From assembly GCA_943704415.1 (NCBI GenBank), contig CALSCO010000763.1:1-49488 (forward strand): 49,488 bases of DNA, in the 5' to 3' direction. Source of the DNA: Parvularia atlantis (taxonomy: Eukaryota; Opisthokonta; Rotosphaerida). The translations under genes were made by a program, and so were the position numbers. Positions 22,209 through 33,134 of this stretch are shown piece after piece. Every line of letters starts with the position of its first letter. Within the stretch, counting starts at the first letter, position 1. The notes beneath the pieces were generated by a model. It had not been told where the DNA came from. It saw nothing but the letters and a program-made list of their open reading frames with translations, and did no database searches.

Positions 22209-23453
22209 ATGTTCGCCTTTGAGAAGGCCGCGCTCGCCGGAGTCGCGCGCAGCACCGTGCGGCTCGTGGGCACGCCCGCGACGCCGAACGCGCTCGCGAC
22301 GGTGCCCAAGGCGCCGAAGATCGGTGCGGGCGCGACCGACTCCTCGTGGCCCGGGCACGAACGACTCACTCACACGGCCGGCGCAGTCACGCCGCACGCC
22401 GCCAAGACCGCCGCCACGCTGCTCAGCCACCTCACGCTCGACAAGGACGACGGGCACGGGCCCGCGGCCCTCGCGCCCGTCACGCAGCAGCCCGTCGTGC
22501 GCTCGAGCCTGCTGGGCGCGCGCTTCCTAGGCGCGGCCGTGCTGCAGCGCACCATGTCGACTGCGGCCACCGTGCCCGCTGCGGGCGACCTGGGCGTCTC
22601 GGCGGACGAGGCCAAGCGCATCACGTCGGTCGAGGGCGTGGTCACGACCAAGACGACCAAGGTGCGCGCGCACGCTACTGCCCTTTTTTTTTCCTTTTCC
22701 TGTCCTCGCTCGCTCACACCGCGCGCGCCAGCTGCCCGACTTCCACAAGTACGAGCGCGAGCCGTCCTCGTCCGAGACGCGGCGAACGTTCACGTACCTG
22801 ATGGTGGGTGCGACGGGCGTCGTGAGCGCCGTCATCGCCAAGAACCTCGTCGTCGACTTTCTCTCGTGCGCCGCTCGTGCGCGTGCTGCCGCCCGTGCGT
22901 GCGCTCACCGGGGGGGGGAGGCGCGCACCGCGCAGCAACCTCTCTGCGTCGGCCGACGTGCTCGCGCTGGCCAAGGTCGAGGTTGACCTGTCCAACATCC
23001 CCGAGGGCAAGAATCTGATCGTCAAGTGGCGCGGCAAGCCCGTCTTCATCCGCCACCGCACGGCCGACGACATCGAGACGGCCAGCCAGGTGCGCACGGG
23101 CTTCCCGCGTCCGGTCCCGTGCTGAGCGCTGCGCAGGTCGACCTGGGCGAGCTGCGCGACCCGCAGCCCGACAGCGCGCGCGTCAAGGCGCCCGAGTGGC
23201 TCATCCTGCTCGGCGTGTGCACGCACCTCGGCTGCGTGCCCATGGGTGACGCCGGCGACTACGGTGGCTGGTTCTGCCCGTGCCACGGCTCGCACTACGA
23301 CAGCTCGGGCCGCATCCGCAAGGGGGTGTGTTGCCTGCTGCGACCTGCGCGCGCCGCGGTCGGCTCACAGCCGCGCGCCAGCCGGCCCCGCTCAACCTCG
23401 AGGTGCCCTCGTACGAGCTCGACCTCGACAACCTCAAGGCGGTCATCGGCTGA
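22209..23453 (+). CDS. RIP1: Rieske iron-sulfur subunit of cytochrome bc1 (complex III)
   Basis: Rip1 carries electrons from ubiquinol to cytochrome c1 in the mitochondrial inner membrane. The long N-terminal region ([20 protein letters not shown] onward) is Arg/Ala-rich and fits a mitochondrial presequence. The membrane anchor is [20 protein letters not shown]. The cluster-binding motifs are [16 protein letters not shown] and [19 protein letters not shown], with both cysteine-histidine pairs and the disulfide cysteines present. The gene ends [16 protein letters not shown] and AVIG. About five introns, including one that cuts between RIRKG and PAPLN. Conservation is very high, so the identification is secure. 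Confidence 0.97.
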
Positions 23454-23567
23454 AAAGTCGGCTGAAATGTGAGGAGGCGGGAGACGTGTCTGTCGAGTTG
23501 TTGCTCGTTCGTCAGTTTGCATTCCACACGCCGCCGGACACGCACGCCGTGCAGCCACAGCCCAGAG

Positions 23568-25735
23568 ATGAGCAGCGGTGAGTACTACACGGCGCTGTAC
23601 GACTACCAGGCCACGTCGGCCAACGGGCTGCACCTGCGCCGCGGCGAGACCGTGATCGTCTACGACAAGAGCGGTGCGTTGCTCGCTCGTAATCTTGCCC
23701 CCTCCCCCCACCACGCGCATAGTGCCAACACATCCACCGCGCGCAGCCGGCAACGGATGGTTCAGCGGCGAGGCGAGCCTCGGCTTTGGCTGGTTTCCCG
23801 AGAGCTACGTGAGCAAGCAAGACGTGCGTCGTGGGCGCGTGCGGCGTGCGCGAACGCTGCTCAGTGTCCGCGAACGCGCCAGACCACCGGCGGGCCCGTG
23901 CCGCTCGGCTGGCAGATCTGCACGGACGAGGGCGGGCGCGTGTACTACGTCGACGTGATGACGCAGCAGACGTCGTGGTCCAAGCCGACGGCGCCGTCCA
24001 AGGCGTCGGCGGGTGCGTGCCGCCCACGGCACGTGCGCGGGATGCCGACAACGACGACGGCGCGCACGGACGCAGTCCAGGACAACGCCGCGGGCGAGCA
24101 GCCGGCCGCAACGCAGCAGCACACGCAGCACACGCAGCAGCAGCAGCAGTACGCGCAGCAGGGCGACGCGGGCGCCGAGCCGCCCCGGGAGCCGGTCCCC
24201 GCCCCTGCCGTACGTCTGCGGTCGAGACCGCGACGTCGCTCACGGGCCGCGCCCCGCAGGAGCCCGTCGTGGTGCAGGTCGACGACCGGCAGTTTGCGGT
24301 CGACCCCAACGGCAAGATCACGTACCTCGACAACTTCTGGGTGCGCGCTCGCGAAGCACAGCGGCGACGGCGCGTGCAGCCCAACACCCGCGCGCAGAGC
24401 GACCGCGACGCGACCACGAGCGGCTTTGACGTGCTCGTGCTCAAGCACCGCAACGGCAAGGAGGTGCTCAAGGAAATCTCCGAGTGGATGCGCGAGCGGT
24501 GCGTGCGAGCTGCGCGTGTGCGCGGGACCGAGCGTTGCGCCCGCAGCGCCGCCGTCGAGGATAGGTACGCCAAGGATCTGCTCAAGCTGGGCAAGTCGCC
24601 GCTGGGCAACCTCGAGGAAGGGTGCGCGTGCGCGCGCGCGCGCTGCGTGGTATGCCCCCCAGCCCTGCTCAGCCGCACGCACGCCCGCAGCACGATGAAG
24701 ACCGCATGGAACCAGGTCAAGTTTGAGATCGAGGGCCAGTCGCGCGTGCACCTGCAGATGTCGCAGGACGTGCTCGACCTGGTCGAGAAGCCGCTGCTCG
24801 CGTTCAAGGACCAGCAGAAGAAGAAGCGCAAGGACGTGCGTGCGCGCGCGCGCGTGCCCGTGCCGCTTCCCTTTGTGCTCATGCGGGAGCAACGCAGTTC
24901 GAAGCCACGATCGCCAAGGACCGCAAGAACATGGCCATGAAGGATGAGGCGGCCGAGAAGGTGCGCGTGCGGTCCCACGCGTCGGCCCGCATGCTGAGCG
25001 CACGGCCAGGCCCGCAAGCTATACATGCAGAAGATGAAGGATGCCGACGTGGCCGAGGCGCAGCTTGCCAAGGCCGACAACAAGGACGTCGGCCGGGTGC
25101 GCGGCCCGTTTGGGCGCGGACGCCGCTGACTAACCCGCGCTGCCGCGTAGCTCACGGACCTTGCCAAGGCCGAGCGCAAGAAGGCGACGCAGGCCGGTGC
25201 GGTGCCCGCCTGTACGGCGGTCTGGCGAGGCGGCCGCTTGACCGTCGTGCGCAGGCCTCGACTACAAGAAGGCCGTAGACGAGTACGATGTCGTGCGCAG
25301 GCAGTGGGAGGACGACATGAACCTCGCGGCGCTGGTGCGGCGCGCGAACGTGTGCGCGCTCGCTCGCGGCGCCAACTCGACCCGCACGCCGCAGGACTTC
25401 CAAGAGGCCGAGGAGGAGCGCATCCAGCAGCTGCGCCAGAGCTTAGAAACGTACCTCGACGCCGCCAAGCGCCTGCGCGACCGGCTACAACAGGCGCGCC
25501 CGCTGCCCCCCGCGCGCTTCTGGCCGCCACCTGATCGGTGCTCACGCAGGCGTCCGAGATGGTGCGCTCGAGCGTGCAGGCCGTGTCGACCGAAGTCGAC
25601 GTGGACATGTTTGTGAAGGCCAAGGTGCTGCGCAGGGGGGGCTGTGCCGCTGCGCTCCCGTCACTGACGCGTCGGCAGGGCACGGGCACGCGCAAGCCGC
25701 CGACGGTCACGTTCAAACAGTACGGCACCAAGTGA
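23568..25735 (+). CDS. SH3-WW-F-BAR protein, GAS7-like
   Basis: Domains in order: SH3 (ALYDYQATSANGLHLRRGET ... GWFSGEASLGFGWFPESYVS, 23586-23820); WW (VPLGWQICTDEGGRVYYVDV ... QTSWSKP, about 23896-23990); a Gln/His-rich linker (24110-24165); and an F-BAR/FCH domain from about 24420 to 25620, with GFDVLVLKHRNGKEVLKEIS, AAVEDRYAKDLLKLGKSPLG, TAWNQVKFEIEGQSRVHLQM and coiled-coil segments such as EEERIQQLRQSLETYLDAAK. It ends KPPTVTFKQYGTK-stop. SH3-WW-F-BAR in this order is the layout of animal GAS7. F-BAR dimers bend membranes and link them to actin; the SH3 and WW would bind proline-rich partners. About ten introns. It is not a Cdc15/Imp2-type protein, in which F-BAR comes first. The start is the first ATG in frame. 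Confidence 0.85.
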
Positions 25736-25919
25736 GCCGTGCGCGTCCCAGCTTCTGTCGTCCCTCGCTCCATGTGTCTTTGCTCTGATGAGTTCCGTTA
25801 TCGAGCTTTGCGGCACACAACAGGCGCGGCTCAATCGTGCATGATCGTTACTGGCGCGTGAGCGCGACACACAGCAGGCGAGGTTGTGCTCTATCATGAT
25901 CGCCGCCGCCCCCAACCAT

Positions 25920-26971
25920 CTAGTAGCCCGCGCCCCACTGCGACGAGACCTGGACCCTCTCTGACTGCTGCTTGAGCACTTCGTACTCCTGCTGCGGGCG
26001 CTCGATCGGGCGGCGGGCCGGGTGCGTCGCGGCCGTCGCGGCGCTGACGCTCGTGGCCGTGCCGGGGCTCGAGGGCACAACATAGGTGCTCGTGGGCGCC
26101 ATCTGCTGCTGGTGCAGCAGCCCCGCGAGCGCCGGAACCAGGAGCGCAGGGTTGACAGCTGGCTGCCAGAGAACATGCGGAGCGATCCACGGCTGCGCCG
26201 GCGGCATCCACGCCGGCTGCGGCGGTGCATCGCGAACCAGCGGCGGCGAGCGCTGCGAAAGCGCGTCAGCAGTGCAACCGGCGCCGCGTGCGTGTGTGCG
26301 CACCATGCCGCGCGGCGATGGCGTCGTCGTCGTCATCGACGTCGACGTCGGTGTCGGCAAAAATACGGGCGGCTGCGGTGCCGCCGTCGTCGCCGCCGCA
26401 GCAGCAGCAGGCACGGGCGTGATCACGGTCGCAGACGGGACAAACGGCGCGGCGCTCGGCGAGAAGCGCTTGGGCGGCGGGCTGGCCACGGCCTCACGCG
26501 CAGGCGCGGTCGGCTCAGGCGGCGTGGGCTGCGGCGAGATGAGGAGCTGCGTCGGCGCGCTCTTGGTCGGCATCGTCTCCTGCGATGCGACGGGCGCGGT
26601 CGGCGAGGCGGCAGCTGTCGTGTCGGCTTCGACGTGCGCCGCGACACCGTTGGCCCTGCTCTGGCGCTTCTCGGCTGCGCGCGTGTCAGTGGCTCCAAGG
26701 GGTAGCACCGCAGCGAGCAGTCCCGCACCACGCAGCTCCTTCAGCAACGCCGTCTCCTTGTCATGCTGCGCCTTCACCTCGGGCGGGAGCGGCACGTTGA
26801 GCTCGCGCGAGATGAGCATGCGCACGGTGGTCGGCAGCATGACCGGCCGGGCGGCTTGCGAGGCGCGCGCTATCAGCAGGCGCCGACATGCACGAGCACA
26901 ACGCACGGTCGCTGTTGCTGCGGCTGGGCGAGACCTCTCTGACGCGCTCGGCGATCGTCGCCTTGGGCGAA

Positions 26972-27005
<34 letters not shown>

Positions 27006-27980
27006 ACGCCACAGTCATGCCCGACAGTGTCTCGGTCAGTGCCGACACGGATGTGAGCGCTGCATCGATGGACTGCGGCGGCGCGGCCCCTGCTGACGCG
27101 TCTCGGCCGCGGCCCGGCGACGCCCCAACGCGTGATGCAGTTGGCGCCACCGCGCCCGCGCCTCGACCGCGGCCGGCAGCGGGCGGGCTGACGCTGGCGG
27201 GCGGTGCCGCAGGCGAGGGCGTGACAGGGGTGACGGGTGTCGCGGGCGCGGCGGGCTGGGTGGCAGTCGGCGGCTTGACCGGCGTCGTGGCGCCAGATGG
27301 CGCCTTTACTGAGCCCTTGACCCGCCGCGCCTGGATGCTCGGGTGGCTCCACGCACTTACGAGCGCCGCAGCTGCGCGACGGCGCGTCAGCCGCCGCATA
27401 GCGCGACTGTCACGCTCAGCGCGCACCGTCCGCAGGCGTCGCAAGCAGCAGCAGCACCGTCCGCTCGTCCGCCCAAAAGACGCGCGCCGCCGCCTTGGCA
27501 CCCACGAGGCCCAGCAGCGCGCCCGTGTGCGTGTCGACCGGCACGCGCGAGAGCTCGACGAGGCACTCGCGCTGCTCGGGCGCGATTTCTGCGCGGCGGG
27601 CGGGCGCGCGTTGTCTGTCACACACACACGCGCACGAGACACGTTGGCGCCACGGCGCGCAGCTGCGCACACACCTGTCGTGGTGATCACATACTCAGCC
27701 GCGCGCAGCCGTCGCGCGTCCCTGCCGTCGTCCTCGTCGTCCTCGTCGTCCTCGTCGTCCTCGTCCGCCCTGAGCAGGAACGGGTTGGGCGCGCGCGTGA
27801 CCGTAGCGACGTGCGTGGCGCCGTCGTACAGCACCGTCGGCAGCGCGCTCAGCGAGGCTGCGGCGCGGCGCGCGGCGTGCGGCGCGGCGTCAAGAGCGAG
27901 GTGGCAAACCACGCGCACGCCCCGCACGCACGGTGCCGGCGGCGCGCGGCGTCCGAGGCGGTCGCGAGCGGGCGCGCCAT
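25920..27980 (-). CDS. Low-complexity Pro/Ala-rich protein of unknown family
   Basis: I do not recognise this protein. The likely start at 27980 gives MARPLATASDAARRRH, spliced to PSLSALPTVLYDGATHVATV. A tract of Asp/Glu follows (DEDDEDDEDDEDDG), then EIAPEQRECLVELSRVPVDT and GLVGAKAAARVFWADERTVL, perhaps a small folded beta domain. The middle is rich in Pro, Ala and Thr with an AP dipeptide run. The segment VMLPTTVRMLISRELNVPLP joins in frame across an intron ending near 26868. The tail reads EYEVLKQQSERVQVSSQWGA-GY. Four or more introns with good motifs support one gene, although the 5' end is uncertain. The long open frame on the other strand is most likely a by-product of composition. Confidence 0.6.
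26974..27004. repeat. GCGGGC hexamer repeat (Ala-Pro run on the minus strand)
   Basis: About five tandem GCGGGC units encode alternating Ala-Pro on the minus strand inside the unrecognised low-complexity protein. Confidence 0.75.
27727..27768. repeat. CGTCCTCGT nine-base repeat (Asp/Glu run on the minus strand)
   Basis: About four tandem copies of a CTCGTCGTC-type unit encode DED repeats on the minus strand of the same unrecognised protein. It is in frame and 9-bp periodic, so changes in copy number would keep the frame. Confidence 0.75.
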
Positions 27981-28420
27981 TGACGGACGAGTTGGCGCGA
28001 GCGAAGTGTGTGACAGGTGGCCATGATGAGGATGGCATGGCACAGGCTGAGCGTACCGGACCGCCCGTTCTTGCCCACGCACCGACGATGCCCGGGCCAG
28101 CCGCGGTCGAAGGGTCGCCGGTTCTGGAGGCAGCGGCCGCCCAGGCCAAGGAGTTTGCTTGGAAGTCAGTGCTTTCAGCCTGAGCAGCCGGCGGCGCGCA
28201 ACGACGCCGAACAGCGACCTGCCATCCAACAACGGTTGGCATCGGCCCTCCTCCTCGGACCCCTAGTTCTTCTCTTTGCCTTCACGCTCGCTTTCTGGCG
28301 GCGCCGCTGGCCGCGCTGGCCGCAGTGTGTCACAAAACGACTCTCCATGCATTCAAATCGCGCAAACGTCATGGCCGCGCACTGATCGCTCACATACTCA
28401 GAGCGCCCACCGCCCACCGG
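27981..28420. promoter_or_regulatory. Divergent intergenic region, possible extra 5' exon
   Basis: This 440-bp gap separates the divergent starts of the low-complexity protein and the SLC35F-like gene. It must hold both promoters. Open frames cross it on the plus strand, including one with a hydrophobic stretch (SALLLGPLVLLFAFTLAF) and one ending KEFAWKSVLSA. I could not splice either to the transporter with convincing sites, so no gene is called. Confidence 0.4.
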
Positions 28421-29785
28421 ATGCTGCGCGTGCTGCTGCTCGGCCAGCTGCTGGCGCTGCTCATCGCAGGTGCGCCGCAGCGGGTTAGCCGTGCACCGCA
28501 TGACGCCCGATGCACGGCTCAGGCACGGGACTCACGTCCGAGCTGCTCGCGTCGAGCTACGGCGTGGCGCTGCCGACGACGCAGAGCCTGCTCAACTACG
28601 GGCTCATCCTGCTCGTGTACTTGCCGTGGCTGGTCGTGCGCGAGCGCGCCTTCTTTCGCGGGTCGACGCTGCGCCGCCGCTGGTGGCTGTACCTGCTGAT
28701 GGCCGTGGTGGACGTCGAGGCCAACTACGTCGTTGTGCTGGTGCGCTGCTGGCTGGCGGCGCGCGCGACGGCGTTGACGCGGCGAGCGCAGGCGTACCAG
28801 TACACGAGCATCACGTCGATCATGCTCATCGACTGCTTCTCGATCGTGGTCGTCATGCTGCTGTCGCGCGTCGTCTTCCGCGCGACGTACCGGTGGCAGC
28901 AGCTCGGCGGCGTCGGCGTGTGCATCCTCGGGATTGTCCTGCTCGTCGTCGCCGACATCCTCACGGGGCGCAGCCAGTCGCACGGTGCGCGCTGGTGCAG
29001 CGCGTGCCCGTGCACCTCACGCCCCGCGCGCGCGCACAGCACCCAACCCGCTCCTCGGCGATCTGCTGTGCCTGGTGTCGGCCACGCTCTACGGCTGCAG
29101 CAACGTCATCGAGGAGCTGCTCGTCAAGGAGGCCGGCGGGCTACCGTTCCTGGGCATGCTCGGTCTCCTGGCCGTGCCCATCAGCGCGCTGCAGAGGTGC
29201 GACGGCGTGCGGCCTCCGCGCGCAGCGAGCGGCTGACACAAACGCGCGCAGCGGCCTGCTGGAGGGGCACCTGTGGAGCAGCACGCCGTGGAACACGCCG
29301 GTCGGTGCGTGCACGCGCGCGCGGCAGCTCGCGGCGTTGTTGACCCAGAGGTAGTGCTGCTCATGGTCGGGTTTGCGCTGTGCCTGTTCTTGCTATACTC
29401 GCTCGTGCCCGCGTTCCTGCGCCAGGCCGGCGCGACACCGCTCAACCTGTCGCTACTCACGTCGGACTTTTACGGCCTGCTCATCGGCATCTTCCTGTTC
29501 CAGTTCCAGGTGCGGCCTCTCGCGCCGCGCATGCGCGCTGCCGGTTGCTGAGTGCGACGCGGCCAGGTCAACCTGCTGTACGCGCTTGCGTTTGTGATGG
29601 TCATTGGCGGCGTGGTCATCTACGAGCGCTACCCGGCACCGGACGCGCACGCGGGCCACGAGCTGCTACGCGATGTTGACGACGACGACGCGGCCGCCGT
29701 GTCGAACGAGTTTGCGCGGGCCGTGAGCAACAACAGTCGCGACGACGGCCTAGACGAGAGCAAAGAGCTGATGGGCACTGTGTAG
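28421..29785 (+). CDS. SLC35F-type solute carrier (EamA/DMT superfamily)
   Basis: A multi-pass transporter close to animal SLC35F1/F2/F6-like proteins, whose substrates are mostly unsettled. Membrane segments include LRVLLLGQLLALLIAG, SLLNYGLILLVYLPWLVV, WWLYLLMAVVDVEANYVVV, SIMLIDCFSIVVVMLLS, GVCILGIVLLVVADIL, LLGDLLCLVSATLYGCSNVI, FLGMLGLLAVPISAL, VLLMVGFALCLFLLYSLV, NLSLLTSDFYGLLIGIFLF and LLYALAFVMVIGGVVIYERY, i.e. the ten helices of the family. DVEANYV and AYQYTSITSIMLIDC are SLC35F hallmarks. The first intron is 28470-28522. The C-terminal tail is acidic (RDVDDDDAAAVSNEFARA). The chosen ATG is the first within a helix-bearing exon; the true N-terminus could lie further upstream in the same open frame. 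Confidence 0.85.
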
Positions 29786-29889
29786 CATGTATCATGTGAT
29801 CCTGTGATGTCACCGTGTCACGGAACTGATTCGTGACACTTCTCGCGCAGCCGCCGCAGGGCCTGGCACACGACGCGCGCGCAGACGAG

Positions 29890-32800
29890 ATGGCCGTCCC
29901 GTGCGCACGCCTCTCCGCCCGCCCAGCCCCGTGCCGGCCACTGACGCGTGCGCGCGCACAGGATCAACCGCGAGCGCACGTTCAAGCTGCTGTGCGCTTT
30001 CGATGGCGTGCGCACAGAAACAAGCGATGACCCGCGTCGTCGCGCAGCGCCGACAACATGAAGCTCTCCTTCCCGAACGAGTCGCCCGAGCGCATCGAGC
30101 AGGTCGTGCGCGAGCTCGAGGAAGAGGCGTTCCGTGACGCAAACGGCGACGCGAAGGTGCGCGCGCGGCCGTGACGCAAGACGCCGCGCTTCACCCGCAA
30201 CGCCGCGCAGGTCTACACCAAGCTGTGTGCCGAGCGCGCGTACCAGTTCAAGGCGGCCAGTACGCCTCGCGCGGTTCTTTGCGTAGTGCAGCTGACGTGG
30301 ATAGCAGCGCTCGCCAAGGTCGACAACGCCAACGCCTCCACCGCCGCGGCGCGCGTGCAGGTCTGGTGCCGCCCAGCGCAACGCCGTCGCTGCTCACGCC
30401 AGAACGCGTGCACACCAGGCACAGGCGCAAGCACAGGCGCAGGTGCAGGCCCTGGCGCAGGCGCACGCGCAGGCCGCACGTGCGCAGATGGCCCGGCCGC
30501 CCGCCATCACGCCGCCGAGCATCACGCGCGCGCTGCAACAGCCTGGGCCGGCCGCGGCCGCCGTGGTGGCGCAATACCAGCAGCAACAGCAGCAACCACA
30601 GCAGCAGCAATTGCACATGCAGCAACAACTGCAACAGCAGCAGATGGTGTGCGGGCTGCAGGGTCGCAGCGGCGCACTCGGCTGACCCCGCGCGTGCACA
30701 GCAGGCGAGTCGCACAAGACCACCAGCACTCGCCGTCACTGCCGACGCTGGCATACCTGGTGCTGCTGCTGTTGCTGCCGCTGCCGCTCTGGGCGCGACG
30801 GCACGGGTGGCGGCCCCAGCAGCAGTGCCAGGCGCACAGCCCGGCGCAGCACAGCAGCCGCGGCCCGGCGTTGCTGCGCGCCCGGTGAGTTGCTCGCCGC
30901 CGTACCGTGCCGTGCCGTGTGCTGACGCGTGCGTGCGTGCTTCAGGGCTCTACCTTTGAGGCGATCAGTAAGTCGGCCGCCGCGCCTTGCGCAGCTGACG
31001 CGACGGCGCGCGCGCACAGCCAAACAGAAGGCGCGCGAGCTCACGCCCGAGCACGTCGAGCTGTTCATGCAGCGCGTGCGTTCCACCCACCGCAGCGCAG
31101 TGCAGCGCAGCGCGGCATACTTACGCTCGCCGCAGATGGCCGACTACCAGCGCTTTGCCAAGCAGCACCAGTTCTTCATCAAAGAGTACTACGCCAAGCT
31201 CCAGAGCAAGCAGCTCACGCCACTGGAGGAGCAGACGCTGACGCGCGTTGTGGATCTGGTAACACGCGCTTCGCACTGCAGCGGGACGCGAGCGCCTGAA
31301 CCGTGCACGCTCTCGCGCGCGCGCCCTATTGCAGGTGCAGTCGTTCAACCACATCGCCAGCTCGGCCAAGAAGAACTTGTACCTGCTCGAGCCCCACCAG
31401 GTCGAACAGCTGCTCAAGCAGCTGCACGACTCGTTCACGTGCGCGCGGCGGCCCCGCTGGTCGCACCGCTGCTCACAGCCATCCGCAGCAAATTTGCCGA
31501 GAGCGTCGCGCTGACGGAGCAGCAGCAGGGCAACGTGCAGGCCACCGCAGTCGCCACACAGGCCGCCGTCCTGTCGATCATGCACGCGCCCGGTGCGCCC
31601 GCGGTCCCCGCCGCGGGGCCTGCTCCTGGGCCTGCTGCTGGGCCGTCGCAGCCGGTGCGCAGGCGCGCGTGTGTGATCTGCCGTCTCGCTCAGGCCCCCG
31701 GTGCAGCAGGGCATGCGGCCGGTAGCCGTGCCCGCTGTTCCCGCCGCAGTCGTCAGGCCACCGCAATCCGTGCCCGCAGCGATCCCGGCCGCACAACGCC
31801 CACGACCGCCCCTGCCGGCCCAGGTGGCCGCGGCGGGCGTCTCGGGTCTTGGCACGGCGAGCGTCCCCATGACGATCTCGACGCCACCCGCTTCGGTCGT
31901 CGCAACTGACGCTGTGCGGCACTGCGTGCTGGTGGTACAGCATGCTGTCCCCTGACACACTCGCACACGCCCCGCAGTTGGGCGACAGCGTGCGACCCGC
32001 TGCGCCTGTGCGCCCGCCTGCGCCGCCCGTGATCACGTCGGTGCTGCCCATCTTCACGTCCACGCCCGCGCCGATCTCACCCAGCCAGACCGCCTCGGTG
32101 CGCGCGCCGTGCCAGACGTCGTCGCTGCCGCCGCTGAACACCTCGTGTGTGCAGGCTGTCAAGCATAGCCTGCCCGTGCCGCCGGTCGACGGCTTCCGCG
32201 CGCCGCACGAGCAGCTGCTCTTCCTCACGCGCGAGATCGGCGACTCGTCCTCGCTCGCGCGCCTGCTGGAAGCCGCCTTCCAGCCCGTGCTCGTCGTCCT
32301 CCCGCACATCTCGCAGCCGCAGCGCGCCAGCGGTTCCAACATCAACGTGCTCGACCGCGAGCACAACGCCCGCAAGCGCGCGCGCACCGATAGCGGCAGC
32401 CGCCCCTGGTTTGACCAGCCGTGGGAGCCGCGGGGGGCCGGCAGCACCTCGCCCGTGTCGTCTTCTTCTGCTGCACCCACGTCGCAAGCGCCAGTCGCTG
32501 CCGCCGCCCGCACCCTGTCCATGCGCAAGACCTCGACCGCGCTCTCGACCGAGGCGCTCGCCGCCAGCCTGCCGCGCGACTTTCCCGTACGCTACGAGAT
32601 GCTCTCGCACGACCGCGTGCGGCTCGAGCCCGGCGCGCCAAACGACACCGTCGCCGTGCTGTTTACCTTTGGTGCGCGCTTGCGACCCGCGCGAGCGCAG
32701 TTGCTCGCTCACTTCTTGGCCGAGCGCAGCCGCGCGCCTGGGCGACGTGCGCGTGGTCATGACGTTCTCGGACAGGTACCCCGCCGACGAGCCGTCGTAC

Positions 32801-33061
32801 TCGTTCGTGTCACCGCGTCTCGGTGCGCTGCGCCCTTACTGCTGCTCGTGCCGTTGCACTTATCACTGGCCCACGCGCAGACGCCGATGGCCCACTCGTG
32901 CCCGTGCTGCAGCAGATACGGCAGCGCCTCAGCACGCTCGTTCGGCCTGTGCCGCTGGCCGAGCACCTGAGCACCTTTGTGCGTGCCGTGTGCCATGGGC
33001 GCCCCGCGTGCGGCTCACGCTCCGCGCACAGCGAGCCGTGCTCGACGCCGTCAGCGCCTAG
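29890..33061 (+). CDS. MED15: Probable Mediator tail subunit Med15 (Gal11-like)
   Basis: Med15 is the activator-binding tail subunit of Mediator. The start MAVP (29890) is spliced (29901-29961, 29992-30047) to INRERTFKLLADNMKLSFPN and ERIEQVVRELEEEAFRDANG, a three-helix pattern like the KIX domain. A Gln-rich centre follows (QYQQQQQQPQQQQLHMQQQ at about 30580-30650), then helical segments YQRFAKQHQFFIKEYYAKLQ and KNLYLLEPHQVEQLLKQLHD, and long Pro/Ala-rich linkers. The C-terminal region VRVVMTFSDRYPADEPSYSF with VLQQIRQRLSTLVRPVPLAE resembles the Med15 Mediator-association domain. Many introns. The family call rests on layout and weak motifs, so it is moderate; a different Gln-rich coactivator remains possible. 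The stop is 73 bp from the convergent CLEC16A-like stop. Confidence 0.6.
30574..30650 (+). repeat. CAG/CAA-rich tract encoding polyglutamine
   Basis: Mixed CAG and CAA codons encode Gln runs broken by Pro, Leu, His and Met in the Med15-like protein. The mixture of codons should make it more stable than a pure CAG repeat. Confidence 0.8.
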
Positions 33062-33134
33062 AGACGCGTGGCCTAGGCCTACTGTGCAGTCATCTTTCTG
33101 TGCAAAGGCGGCGCGCGAAACAAAGATGAGGGGA

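Noticed and set aside
26888-28183. Long plus-strand open frame of about 430 codons
   Set aside because: It is antisense to a spliced minus-strand gene and is rich in Arg, Ala and Gly, as expected from GC-rich opposite strands. It has no domain I recognise and no splice structure.
28017-28385. Possible small membrane protein with SALLLGPLVLLFAFTLAF
   Set aside because: The frame shows one hydrophobic stretch but no start context or family likeness, and it overlaps the transporter upstream region. Composition can explain it.
30157-30180. A 24-bp ultrashort intron in the Med15-like gene
   Set aside because: Removing these 24 bases does clear a TGA, but a 54-bp intron (30157-30210) ending GCGCAG keeps the same phase, has the usual size and gives DAKVYTKLCAERAYQ, which suits the KIX-like helix better.
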